The notes under the pieces are model-generated. The model was not told the DNA's origin, did not search any database, and saw only the letters and a list, made by a program, of their open reading frames with translations. The position numbers were made by a program, and so were the translations under genes. 64,000 bases of DNA, from assembly GCF_001956295.1 (NCBI RefSeq), contig NZ_MRTD01000005.1, forward strand, positions 358,293 to 422,292. The letters are read 5' to 3'. This document shows, piece after piece, positions 45,655 to 54,965 of this stretch. How positions within the stretch are numbered: position 1 is the first letter of the stretch; each line of letters begins with the position of its first letter. The DNA is from Paenibacillus sp. FSL A5-0031. Lineage in GTDB: Bacteria; Bacillota; Bacilli; Paenibacillales; Paenibacillaceae.

Positions 45655-46549
45655 TGTGGGACTCCTCGGCGGCAGCTGTTTTGCTATCGACGATAGTAAT
45701 GCTCTTGGATGCCCATGTGTCATCAAGCAATCCCTCTGGTAAGCGAGCATCCCATTGCTGAGTCAAGGTTAATCCTAGCGCAAGTGCAGCAATTGCAGCT
45801 GTATCTGTTATGGATACAGGTCCTTTTAGAAGACCGCTATTAATCCCAGGTCCGATACACCCCCAGAATACGTCACGGTCCATTGGATGGGCGCTGCCAT
45901 GGCTGTATTTGTTATCACCGCCTCCGCCATGGTCAGTGAGAAGCACAACTAAGCTGTCTTCCATAAGACCTAACTTCTCTAATCGCTTCAACACACTGCC
46001 GATTAGTTCGTCACAAGTAGTTATCGCAGCTAAATACTCCGGACAATCATCTCCGTAGCCGTAACGGTGTCCAGAGCCATCCGGTTCATCCAGTTGTAAA
46101 AATAACAGACGAACGTCCTGATTCTCTTCCATGTATACGAGAAGAGAAGAGACAAGCTCCGCATCCGGCAAAGAAACTTTATGTACGCCGAGATTATCTT
46201 CAATAATACCGGAGTTAATCGGACTCCAGCTGCTAAAGGAAGCAAGCTTAGCCTCAGGCTGTTGTTCTCTTGCTAGTCGAAAGAGGGAAGGAAAGGGAGA
46301 ATCACTCGGATAGGATAGTGTTGCCGCCTTCTCATTATTTAATTTATGCTTGTCAGGCTGTACCCCATGAAGCACAGATCCCCAACATTCTGCACTTATC
46401 GTCGGCATTTCCGCCTTCGCATCAAAGGTGTAGGCTCCACGTGGAAGCCAAGCATCTAGATTCGGTGTGTCTGCTTGCTGTACGAAATTACCCGCACCAT
46501 CCATTCCAAGAATAAGTACCCGCTGTACAGCCTTAGTTTGCTTCATCAT
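45647..46549 (-). CDS. Alkaline phosphatase-superfamily (nucleotide pyrophosphatase/phosphodiesterase-like) enzyme
   Basis: 300 residues, no signal peptide. The double-zinc site of the NPP/alkaline phosphatase superfamily is recognisable: LILGMDGAG (Asp), MPTISAECWGSVLHG (Thr or Ser nucleophile), LQLDEPDGSGHRYGYG, VVLLTDHGGGG and GSAHPMDRD. GGGAG precedes the ATG by 6 bases. It is first in a two-gene minus-strand operon with a metallophosphoesterase and shares a divergent promoter region with a permease gene. Together they suggest use of a phosphate ester imported by the neighbouring transporter. Confidence 0.85.
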   Translation of the reverse strand: MMKQTKAVQRVLILGMDGAGNFVQQADTPNLDAWLPRGAYTFDAKAEMPTISAECWGSVLHGVQPDKHKLNNEKAATLSYPSDSPFPSLFRLAREQQPEAKLASFSSWSPINSGIIEDNLGVHKVSLPDAELVSSLLVYMEENQDVRLLFLQLDEPDGSGHRYGYGDDCPEYLAAITTCDELIGSVLKRLEKLGLMEDSLVVLLTDHGGGGDNKYSHGSAHPMDRDVFWGCIGPGINSGLLKGPVSITDTAAIAALALGLTLTQQWDARLPEGLLDDTWASKSITIVDSKTAAAEESHNG

Positions 46550-46629
46550 CTTTCACTCCCTCATATTAAATCTCTCGTGAAGGACGTGTCTTCCATTAAT
46601 AGGAAACGACACGACCAGTTCACGCTTTT

Positions 46630-46658
46630 AGCATAAGAGCCCCCGTTATAACCGTCAA
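46630..46658 (-). promoter_or_regulatory. SigA-type promoter of the phosphatase operon
   Basis: Read on the minus strand: TTGACG, a 17-base spacer, TATGCT. Located 81 bases before the phosphatase start codon. Hexamers match the consensus at 5/6 and 4/6. Confidence 0.6.
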
Positions 46659-46724
46659 TATCCTAATTCATGCTCTGAGACAACTAGTCATTAGCGTGAT
46701 AAAGATATGTCATTATTGTAGTAG

Positions 46725-46751
46725 TTCACATGATTAACAGCCCACTATAAT
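46725..46751 (+). promoter_or_regulatory. Possible promoter of the permease operon
   Basis: TTCACA, a 15-base spacer and a perfect TATAAT, 37 bases before the start codon at 46789. The short spacer suggests dependence on an activator such as a neighbouring AraC-type regulator. Confidence 0.4.
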
Positions 46752-46788
46752 GAGAGACAGAGAACGACAACATGAAAGGGTGAGCCTT

Positions 46789-47754
46789 ATGACGGCGTTT
46801 GCATCAAACGATACATCCACAACGATGAGTAGCCGAATGCGAACATTCAAAAAAAAGATAAAGAAATACAGGGCTTTACTCATTATGATGGTCCCCGGGC
46901 TAGCGTACTTGATTTTAAACAATTATATTCCTATGTACGGAGTCATCTTAGCTTTCAAGGAACTGAACTATGTAGATGGCATTTGGGGCAGTCCTTGGGC
47001 TGGAATGTACAACTTTAAGTTTTTGTTTAGTTCTCCCGATGCTTTTCTGATAACGAGAAATACGATTATGTATAACGTCTTTTTCATCGTTGTGAATACC
47101 ACTTTTGCGCTTCTTGCCGCACTGTTGGTCAACGAGATCAAAGATAAAGTCATCACCCGTTTTTACCAGAGTACGTTTTTGCTGCCACATATCATTTCAA
47201 TGGTAGTTGTCGCTTATCTTGTATACAGTTTTCTAAATACCGATAGCGGACTTATCAATAGACAGTTAGACAAATGGTTTAGCGCCGAGTCGATCTCTTG
47301 GTACAATGAGCCGGATTATTGGCCGTATATTTTGGTTATTGTGAATGCGTGGAAAAATGTCGGCTATTTGGCAATTATTTATTTTGCGGCCATTATCGGT
47401 ATTGATAAGGAATTTTACGAAGCGGCAACCATCGACGGCGCTAACAAATGGAAACAGATGACTCGGATTACGATTCCACTCATCTCGCCAATGATTATCA
47501 TCATGACGCTGCTAGCGATCAGTTCGATTATGCGTTCAGACTTCGGTCTATTCTATCAAGTACCGATGAACTCAGGTCCGTTAATGCCTACTACTAATAC
47601 GATCGATACATTTGTTTACCGAGCAATGATTGAGCGTGGAGACATTGGAATGTCGACTGCCGCCGGTATTTATCAATCTGTTGTCTGCTTCTTCTTGATC
47701 TTAGGGGCAAACTTCGCAGTTCGCCGAATAAGCAAGGATGACGCGTTATTCTAA
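46789..47754 (+). CDS. Sugar ABC transporter permease, LplB type
   Basis: 321 residues from ATG 46789 with AAAGGGTGAG at good distance; an in-frame ATG at 46750 overlaps the -10 box and is rejected. Six membrane segments, NNYIPMYGVILAFKELNY near the start and coupling motif YEAATIDGANKWKQMTRITIP. First gene of the fourth importer locus, divergent from the phosphatases. Confidence 0.9.
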   Translation: MTAFASNDTSTTMSSRMRTFKKKIKKYRALLIMMVPGLAYLILNNYIPMYGVILAFKELNYVDGIWGSPWAGMYNFKFLFSSPDAFLITRNTIMYNVFFIVVNTTFALLAALLVNEIKDKVITRFYQSTFLLPHIISMVVVAYLVYSFLNTDSGLINRQLDKWFSAESISWYNEPDYWPYILVIVNAWKNVGYLAIIYFAAIIGIDKEFYEAATIDGANKWKQMTRITIPLISPMIIIMTLLAISSIMRSDFGLFYQVPMNSGPLMPTTNTIDTFVYRAMIERGDIGMSTAAGIYQSVVCFFLILGANFAVRRISKDDALF

Positions 47755-47791
47755 TCGATAAAAATTCATAAAGAGAGGAGGCATCAAGCAG

Positions 47792-48682
47792 ATGCCAGTT
47801 ACATCACGTTTGCGATCTCCACTTATCCATCTGTTCTTTGTGCTCTTCAGCATAGCGTCACTATTCCCGTTCATTTTAGTATTCATGGTTTCCATTTCAG
47901 ATGAGAGTTCTATTGCCCAGAACGGATACAGCTTAATTCCAAGCAAAATTAATTTCGCCTCTTATCAGTTCTTATTTAATGACTTTGGTCAGATTGCGAG
48001 ATCTTATGGAGTAACCATTCTCGTAACTCTTATTGGAACAACAGTCAGCTTGTTTATAACGGCGCTCTTCGCTTATCCGTTATCACGCAAAGACTTGCCG
48101 CTGCGCCGCACGATGTCATTTCTTCTATTTTTCACGATGTTGTTTAGTGGAGGCATGGTGCCCTGGTATATCACCTATGTGACAATGATTGGGCTCAAAA
48201 ACACACTGTTTGGCATGATTATACCCAATCTATTACTGAGTGCCTTTAACGTTTTGCTGATGCGTAGTTTTTTTGCCAACACGATACCAGAATCTATCGT
48301 TGAGTCAGGCACGATCGACGGGGCGAGCGAGCTGACAATCTTCATGAAGCTAGTGGTGCCGCTTTCAGCGCCAATTATGGCGACAGTCGCCCTCTTCAAT
48401 TTGTTAGCTTATTGGAATGACTGGTACAACTGTATGCTGTTTATCGATAAACCAGATTTGATGAATATCCAGTACCTGATGACCAAGACGCTAAATAATG
48501 TACAGTTTCTAATTATGAAGGCGGATACATCCAGTCAGGTAGGCGAACTTCTCTCCAAAATGCCAACCGAAGGTGTTCGAATGGCACTCGCCATTATCGG
48601 CGTCGCGCCGCTCCTGGTCGCTTATCCATTCTTTCAAAAATTTTACATCAGCGGTATCACCAGCGGTGCGGTTAAAGGTTAA
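47792..48682 (+). CDS. Carbohydrate ABC transporter permease, YtcP type
   Basis: 296 residues, six membrane segments, coupling motif VESGTIDGASELTIFMKLVVP and C-terminal YPFFQKFYISGITSGAVKG. GAGAGGAGG lies upstream, though at 16 bases it is somewhat far. Channel partner of the permease encoded 37 bases upstream. Confidence 0.9.
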   Translation: MPVTSRLRSPLIHLFFVLFSIASLFPFILVFMVSISDESSIAQNGYSLIPSKINFASYQFLFNDFGQIARSYGVTILVTLIGTTVSLFITALFAYPLSRKDLPLRRTMSFLLFFTMLFSGGMVPWYITYVTMIGLKNTLFGMIIPNLLLSAFNVLLMRSFFANTIPESIVESGTIDGASELTIFMKLVVPLSAPIMATVALFNLLAYWNDWYNCMLFIDKPDLMNIQYLMTKTLNNVQFLIMKADTSSQVGELLSKMPTEGVRMALAIIGVAPLLVAYPFFQKFYISGITSGAVKG

Positions 48683-48735
48683 GAATACGCATCTAGGTTT
48701 CCGATAAAAACAAAGAGAAGAAGGGATTGGTTACG

Positions 48736-50259
48736 TTGAAGAAAAAGCTGCAAATCGGATTAACCCTGATCATCATTGTTATGCTTGTTCTGTCCGGATG
48801 CGCACAGAACAAAACAGGAGGTTCCAACACTCCAAAAGAGGATACGAATAACACACCATCCAATGAGACCGGTGGTGCTGCAAGTCTCAAGCCTTACAAA
48901 ATTACATTGATTTATCCTGGTGCTGTGCCTAAGGATCTAAAGCTTGTTCAAGATGAAATGAGCAAATACTTAACAGAAAAAATCAACGCAACTATCGAAT
49001 TGAAACCGATTGATTGGGGCTCTTGGACAGACAAGACTAACCTGATGAAAATTTCCGGCGAATCCTTTGATCTCATCTTTACTGCCGGATGGTTTGGTTA
49101 TGGATTAGACGTATCCAAAGGACAATTTGTAGAACTGACAGATCTCATTGCAAAACACGGTAAAGATATCCCTGCCATTTTGGGCGATGATTTTATGAAA
49201 GGCGCACAAATTAGCAACAAGACTTATGGCGTTCCTACCAAAAAGGAATTCGCACAAGGTTTTGGTTTCCTTCTAAACAAAGAATTGGTTGATAAATATA
49301 AATTCAATACTGAAGGAGTTAAAACTCTGGAGGAAATGGAAGAAATGTTTAAAGTGATTAAAGAAAAAGAACAAGGTATAGTACCCGTTGTTAGTAATAA
49401 ATTTGCAAACACTTGGGGAGCAGCTAATTACGATAGCAGTATAATTTCACGTGACAGCAAAGAGCTGAAAGCTATTGATATCCTAGAAGACCCTAAATTT
49501 ATTGATTTTCTTAAGCGTATGAGACAATGGAATCTTAATGGTTGGTTCGATAAGGATGTTATGACTTCAGATTCAAGCGGTCAAGCAGAGAACATGATGA
49601 AAGCCGGCAAAGCCTTTGCAATCGGTTCATCATTGAAGCCTGGTAAAGATAAAGAAATGTCTGTAACAATGGGATTGCCGCTCGTACAAGTTGAGACAGC
49701 TCTACCTTATACAACAACAGGTGAAGCAAATGGAGCATTGCTATCGATTTCCCGTACTTCCAAGGATCCTGAGAGAGCAATGATGTTTCTTAATATGCTG
49801 TATACGGATGCTAAGCTTCTTAATATGCTGGATTGGGGAATTGAAGGTACGCACTATGTTAAAAAAGCAGACAACGTCATTGATTATCCAGAAGGCGTAA
49901 CAGCTGAGACACAAGGATACCCGAGCCCAGGCGGTTGGATGTTCGGAAATCAGTTCATCTCATACCTGTGGGCAAACGAAGACGCTGACAAGTGGGAACA
50001 ATTCGAGAAGTTCAACGAAAGTTCCGAACGCTCTATCGCTCTTGGCTTTACCTTCGATGAGGCACCAGTTAAGGCTGAGAAGGCTGCAGTCGGTAACGTA
50101 GATAAAGAGTTCCAGATGGTTTTGAACTCAGGCGCTGTCGATGATGTGGAAGGAACGATTGCCAAGTATAAAGCTAAGCGTAATGCTGCGGGATACCAGA
50201 AGATTTTGGAAGAACAGCAGCGACAGCTAGACGAGTGGGCCAAAGCGAATACGAAATAA
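48736..50259 (+). CDS. Extracellular solute-binding lipoprotein
   Basis: 507 residues from TTG 48736, chosen because AAGGGA lies 9 bases upstream; TTG 48727 has no room for a ribosome site. Lipobox LSGC with cysteine 22, Asn/Thr-rich linker, then a DUF3502-like/LipO-type binding fold (YPGAVPKDLKLVQDEMSKYL, APVKAEKAAVGNV near the end). It delivers ligand to the two permeases upstream. A strong hairpin terminator follows. Confidence 0.88.
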   Translation: MKKKLQIGLTLIIIVMLVLSGCAQNKTGGSNTPKEDTNNTPSNETGGAASLKPYKITLIYPGAVPKDLKLVQDEMSKYLTEKINATIELKPIDWGSWTDKTNLMKISGESFDLIFTAGWFGYGLDVSKGQFVELTDLIAKHGKDIPAILGDDFMKGAQISNKTYGVPTKKEFAQGFGFLLNKELVDKYKFNTEGVKTLEEMEEMFKVIKEKEQGIVPVVSNKFANTWGAANYDSSIISRDSKELKAIDILEDPKFIDFLKRMRQWNLNGWFDKDVMTSDSSGQAENMMKAGKAFAIGSSLKPGKDKEMSVTMGLPLVQVETALPYTTTGEANGALLSISRTSKDPERAMMFLNMLYTDAKLLNMLDWGIEGTHYVKKADNVIDYPEGVTAETQGYPSPGGWMFGNQFISYLWANEDADKWEQFEKFNESSERSIALGFTFDEAPVKAEKAAVGNVDKEFQMVLNSGAVDDVEGTIAKYKAKRNAAGYQKILEEQQRQLDEWAKANTK

Positions 50260-50268
50260 GTTATATGC

Positions 50269-50305
50269 AGGAGTTGGAGAGTAAACCTCCAACTCCTCCT
50301 TCTTT
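50269..50305 (+). terminator. Terminator after the binding-protein gene
   Basis: Perfect 11-base-pair stem AGGAGTTGGAG/CTCCAACTCCT, 7-base loop, followed by CCTTCTTTTCC. It separates the transporter from the kinase/regulator genes. Confidence 0.78.
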
Positions 50306-50378
50306 TCCTACCTGATGAGATATGCCATAATAAAATGCAAAAGGTATACCGACATAAAGGAATAGGGGAAGAACTGCG

Positions 50379-52106
50379 ATGAATCCTAAAGGCTCTTTGC
50401 GTTTCAAGTTAACGGTCGGCTTTATTACCATTACGTTGCCTCTAGTCTGTCTGCTGCTTTACAGTAATTACACGGCCTCCAATTCCGTACGAGAACAAGC
50501 GGCGGAGTCGAGCAAAAGTATGATCACACTATATTCTAACCAGATCCAGACTGCGCTTGGCATAGAAACTAATTTTCTATACGATTTAGCAACCGCGGAT
50601 GTGGATATTCTGTCATTGAACAAGATGGTCTACAACTCTAATGAATATACATTGACCAAGATGCGAATCCTGAACAGCTTAAGCCGATATAATCGGTTTG
50701 ACAGCACGGTAGATATTCAGTTCGCCTATTCTAACGCATATCTTGATCTGATTCATACCAATATCAAAACAGCTTCTTACGATGAAAATCTGGCCATCAA
50801 GCAAGGCCTTCAGGACTTGCTTGACACAGTAAAGCCTGGCAGCCCATTATTTTCAGGGTGGAGGGTAGTTAGCTCTGGTAACATACATGGCTTGGTACGC
50901 ATTGTGGATTCGGGCACTGGTGTATACTTGGGAGCATGGGTTCGCCTTGAAAAGCTGATGATTCCTCTGGATCTGATTCAGCTTGGAAGAGAAGGCTTTG
51001 CTGCTCTTGCGGATAGTGAGGGGAAACTGATCACCGGAAGCTTTGATGTTGGCGGTTTCGCCGATCCTCCTCATATTGATTTCTACGAGAAATACCAGAG
51101 GATTATGGGAGAGAAAGATACCTACATTGTCGTCAGTAATCCAATTATCTCAACAGATGTTACGCTGGCTGCGTTCATTCCGGAAAAGCGAATGCTTCAT
51201 AATCTTGCTCGTTTTCGTATGATTATTGCTTGGATTCCGGTATTTGCCGTTGTGCTGCTCTCTCTCTATTTGATTTATCTTAACGGTATTATTCTCAGGC
51301 CGATGAATGAATTAATAAAAGGCATGCGCACTCTCAAAAGAGGGGACTGGGCATATAGGCTGAACAATTCTCCTTCTAGGGAATTTTATATGGTCAATGA
51401 AACCTTCAATGACATGGCGCATCAAATTCAAAAACTGAAAATTAACGTTTATGAAGAACATATTCGAGCTCATAAGGCGGAGCTTAAGCATTTACAGCTG
51501 CAAATTAATCCGCATTTCCTGCTCAACAGCATTAATGTGGTCTATAACCTTGCTCAGCTCAAAAATTATTCCGTCATTCAAGCGATGTGCCTTAATCTAG
51601 TGAAATACTTTCGCTTTACGACCAAAACGAGCAAGCAGTTTGTTACTCTCTCCGAAGAGATGGAACATATGGACAGTTATTTGCGTATTCAGCAGCTCCG
51701 CTTTCCCGAAAGGATAACCTATCGGTTTGTGATGGATGAGGACTCGAAGAAGGTACAGATTCCTCCCCTGATCGTGCAGCCTTTTATCGAGAATGCAATC
51801 AAATACGGTTTCGACTTCATGGATGATCCTTTTCATATTGAGATTCATTCCATAATAGATACCGATCAAAAACGTTGCCGCATTCGGATTGTTGACAACG
51901 GCAGTGGATTCTCGCAAGAGCTGCTGGACTCCTTACGGAGTGGTCGCTATTTCCATCAAACAAATGACCAGCATTTGGGCATCTGGAATAGCTATCATCG
52001 CTTGCAGCTTCTTTACGGCAACACCTTTCGCTTGGAATTCGATAATTGCGCTGACTCCGGCGCTCTAATAGAGCTTGAGATTCCTGTCGAGGCTCCAGTA
52101 GATTAG
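50379..52106 (+). CDS. Sensor histidine kinase, YesM type
   Basis: 575 residues. Membrane segments near 10-30 and 282-305 enclose a sensor domain; HAMP; QINPHFLLNS with His 379 (Leu replaces the usual Tyr of HFLYN); ATP site PFIENAIKYG and DNGSGF. ATG follows GGGGAAG. Pairs with the regulator 78 bases downstream and likely controls the importer locus on its left. Confidence 0.9.
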   Translation: MNPKGSLRFKLTVGFITITLPLVCLLLYSNYTASNSVREQAAESSKSMITLYSNQIQTALGIETNFLYDLATADVDILSLNKMVYNSNEYTLTKMRILNSLSRYNRFDSTVDIQFAYSNAYLDLIHTNIKTASYDENLAIKQGLQDLLDTVKPGSPLFSGWRVVSSGNIHGLVRIVDSGTGVYLGAWVRLEKLMIPLDLIQLGREGFAALADSEGKLITGSFDVGGFADPPHIDFYEKYQRIMGEKDTYIVVSNPIISTDVTLAAFIPEKRMLHNLARFRMIIAWIPVFAVVLLSLYLIYLNGIILRPMNELIKGMRTLKRGDWAYRLNNSPSREFYMVNETFNDMAHQIQKLKINVYEEHIRAHKAELKHLQLQINPHFLLNSINVVYNLAQLKNYSVIQAMCLNLVKYFRFTTKTSKQFVTLSEEMEHMDSYLRIQQLRFPERITYRFVMDEDSKKVQIPPLIVQPFIENAIKYGFDFMDDPFHIEIHSIIDTDQKRCRIRIVDNGSGFSQELLDSLRSGRYFHQTNDQHLGIWNSYHRLQLLYGNTFRLEFDNCADSGALIELEIPVEAPVD

Positions 52107-52184
52107 GGTATAGCTTTGGCTCGGATTATAATAGCCATGTTTTTGATTCCAATAGATTTATCATGATAGCAGGAGGCGAAGAGC

Positions 52185-53789
52185 TTGCAGGTTCTGATTG
52201 TTGATGATGAGATGTACTCCGTCATGGGGATAAAGGATGCAATCAACTGGGATGCACTAGGTGTCTCTGCGGTATTCGATGCCTATAACATGAGGGAAGC
52301 TGTTAAGATCTTTCAGGAGCAAGAAATTCAAATCATGATTAGTGATATCGAAATGCCGAAAAACACAGGAATCGAATTGCTAGAGTGGGTAAACGAGAAT
52401 TCCCCGAATACGGAGACGATCTTCTTGACGGCTCACGACGATTTTAGGTTTATGCAGCGGGCCGTTCAGCTCAGCAGCTTTGACTATATGATGAAGCCTG
52501 TGGAATATGAAGTCTTGGAAGAAGCGATCCGGAAAGCTATTCTTAGTGTGAATAAGAAGAGTGCAGAACTGGTACAGAGCGAACAATACAAGCCATATTA
52601 TGAGTTGTGGAACAAAAAAAAGACGCTGCTTAGCGAACGCTTCTGGTACGATCTGCTGTCAGAACGTATTGTGGCTAGAGAGAATGACAACTGCAGCCTG
52701 CCAGCTGAGTACGGCATAACATTGAAGCCGGATGATCGACTGCTTCCAGTCATAGTCAGCGTAGAAAATTGGAAGCGGGAACTCAGCACGCGGGATGAGG
52801 AAGTGATGGAGTACGCCATTCGTCAATCCTCCTCCGAGCTGTTGATTGCCGACTCACGAGGAGAGGTCGTTCAGACCAAGAACGGTGTCACGTTGGCTAT
52901 CCTCTACTTCTCACCGGAAGAGGAGTCCACGCTTCGTGATCGTATTGGTGATAGATGCAATATGTATATTGATGCTTGCAGTCAATACTTAAACTGTACG
53001 GTATCCTGCTACATCGGTGAGCCTGTGAGACTGCATGAGCTAACGGTGATGTATAAGACGCTGTTGTCCATGGAGTACAATAATCTCAGTGAGTCCAATC
53101 AGCTGAACTGGCTTAGCAAGCAGAGTCCAGATCCTTTTCCAGATCCTTGCTTGCCTGACTTTACGGCTTGGGCGCTGCTGCTCGAAAACGGCAAAGAAAA
53201 AGAGCTGGTTCAGCAGCTGAGGAATAGTCTTCAGGAGCTGGCTTCGGATCGACGATTTGGAGCAAACGCGCTGCAAGCCTATTATCAGGGATTTCTGCAG
53301 ATGATTCACTACCTGCTGCAGAAGAAAGGTCTCTCTGCCCATCAACTGCTTCAAGACACTAGCGTCCCTCAAATGAAAGCGCCTCCGCGTACGCTAGAGC
53401 AGATGGAAGAGTGGGGTATAAATCTGATTCAAAAGGTATATTGCTATCTCTTTCAGGAAGAGTCAGTCATTCCGCGTCTTAAAGCATATATTGCTGATCA
53501 TCTCAGGGAGAATATCACCCGGGAAATGCTCGCGGAATACGTTCATCTCAATCCTGCTTATCTCTCCCGTTTGTTTAAAAAGGAGGTAGGGATGAGTATT
53601 ACAGATTATTTGCTTAACGAGAGGATGCGGATTGCCAAAGCGTTGATTGCCAGCTCGACAATGCCGATTTCAGAGATCGCTCAATCGATTGGATATAGTA
53701 ACTTTTCCTACTTCTCTAAAATGTTCAAGCGTGTCTATCAAGCGAACCCCCAGCAGTTTAGGAAGCTTTCAGGCAGCTCGAATAGCTGA
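52185..53789 (+). CDS. Response regulator, YesN type, AraC output
   Basis: 534 residues from TTG 52185 with AGGAGG 8 bases upstream. Receiver with D7/D8, phosphoacceptor D54 (MISDIEMPKNTG) and lysine in DYMMKPVE; long central region; AraC helix-turn-helix at the end (SIGYSNFSYFSKMFKRVYQANPQQFR). A GC-rich terminator follows. Confidence 0.9.
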   Translation: MQVLIVDDEMYSVMGIKDAINWDALGVSAVFDAYNMREAVKIFQEQEIQIMISDIEMPKNTGIELLEWVNENSPNTETIFLTAHDDFRFMQRAVQLSSFDYMMKPVEYEVLEEAIRKAILSVNKKSAELVQSEQYKPYYELWNKKKTLLSERFWYDLLSERIVARENDNCSLPAEYGITLKPDDRLLPVIVSVENWKRELSTRDEEVMEYAIRQSSSELLIADSRGEVVQTKNGVTLAILYFSPEEESTLRDRIGDRCNMYIDACSQYLNCTVSCYIGEPVRLHELTVMYKTLLSMEYNNLSESNQLNWLSKQSPDPFPDPCLPDFTAWALLLENGKEKELVQQLRNSLQELASDRRFGANALQAYYQGFLQMIHYLLQKKGLSAHQLLQDTSVPQMKAPPRTLEQMEEWGINLIQKVYCYLFQEESVIPRLKAYIADHLRENITREMLAEYVHLNPAYLSRLFKKEVGMSITDYLLNERMRIAKALIASSTMPISEIAQSIGYSNFSYFSKMFKRVYQANPQQFRKLSGSSNS

Positions 53790-53810
53790 ATTTTTTCGTT
53801 GTTTTTCATC

Positions 53811-53840
53811 GCCGCCCGATTAATTGGGCGGCTTTTTTTT
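53811..53840 (+). terminator. Terminator after response regulator gene
   Basis: Stem GCCGCCC/GGGCGGC with an 8-base loop and eight T residues, 22 bases after the stop codon. Confidence 0.93.
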
Positions 53841-53969
53841 GCCGCAGCTTATAGAAAGCAATGAAGTCACCAGTCTGTTAGTAGATAGTCACTATTCTGG
53901 TAGAGTGAAATGGGCTGTGTTCATACAATTCAAGTACAGCATTCTTTACAGTGAAAGGAGCTCAGCCGG

Positions 53970-54935
53970 ATGAGCAATAAAATGAAATTTCGTGAGGATG
54001 GTACCTTCGTCATTGTCCAATTCTCCGATGTGGAGTTTATAGACGCGGGAGATTATGACCCGGATACACCGGAATTTAATCGCATGACGAGGGAGACAAT
54101 GGAAAGCGTTATCAAACAAGAGAAGCCGGATCTAATCGTATTTGCCGGTGATGTTACAGCTAGCGCCAGAGGAAATGATCCGATTCAATCCTTACGCGAT
54201 GCTGTCGCGGTAGCGGAGGAGAGCGGCATTCCATGGGCAGCTGTATTCGGCAATCATGATTCAGAAGGAGCCGTTTCTCGTGAGCAAATGCATGAAGAAC
54301 AGCTAGCCCACAGCTACTGTGTCGCTGAGGCCGATCCTCCGAATGTAAGCGGGTCTGGTAATTATATCATTACTCTTCTTGACCAAAATGATGAAACGGC
54401 CGCTGCTTTGTATTTCCTCGACAGCGGTGATTATTCTTCTAACCCGTCGGTTGGCGGCTATGACTGGATTCGAAGAGATCAAATTGAATGGTATGTCTCT
54501 GAATCGCAGAAATTGTCGTCCATTAACAACGATTCGCCCTTACCAGCATTGGCGTTCTTTCATATTCCTCTGCCGGAGTATCAAGAGGTATGGAATAATC
54601 AGACTTGTCTGGGACACTGCTTTGATGGAGTAAGCGCACCTGTTATAAATTCCGGTTTCTTCTCGGCGATGGTGGAGATGGGAGATGTTATGGGGACGTT
54701 TGTTGGCCATGATCATGCGAATGACTTTAGCGGAACGATGCATGGTATCCGTCTTTGTTACGGCCGATCTACGCGATATGTGAGTTATGTGGATAATGTC
54801 CGCAAGGATCATTTTCAAACGGGGGCAAGAGTTATCCGATTAAAGGCAGGCGAGCGGAATTTCGATACATGGATTCGCCAAAATGACGGAACGATTGCGG
54901 TTTTGCCTGAGCATCATCCGAACCAGTCCGACTAA
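53970..54935 (+). CDS. Calcineurin-like phosphoesterase, paralogue of 44686-45654
   Basis: 321 residues. Motifs: VQFSDVEF (Asp 20, Glu 22, again Glu instead of His), VFAGDVT, FGNHDSEG, FFHIPLPEY and VGHDHAND. The layout and length match the minus-strand paralogue. GAAAGGAG precedes the ATG. It lies 31 bases before a DUF4091 glycoside-hydrolase-like gene and after the kinase/regulator terminator, so it heads its own operon. Likely cytoplasmic; substrate unknown. Confidence 0.85.
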   Translation: MSNKMKFREDGTFVIVQFSDVEFIDAGDYDPDTPEFNRMTRETMESVIKQEKPDLIVFAGDVTASARGNDPIQSLRDAVAVAEESGIPWAAVFGNHDSEGAVSREQMHEEQLAHSYCVAEADPPNVSGSGNYIITLLDQNDETAAALYFLDSGDYSSNPSVGGYDWIRRDQIEWYVSESQKLSSINNDSPLPALAFFHIPLPEYQEVWNNQTCLGHCFDGVSAPVINSGFFSAMVEMGDVMGTFVGHDHANDFSGTMHGIRLCYGRSTRYVSYVDNVRKDHFQTGARVIRLKAGERNFDTWIRQNDGTIAVLPEHHPNQSD

Positions 54936-54965
54936 TTATAAAAGCTTGAGCGAGGAGGCTTGTTG

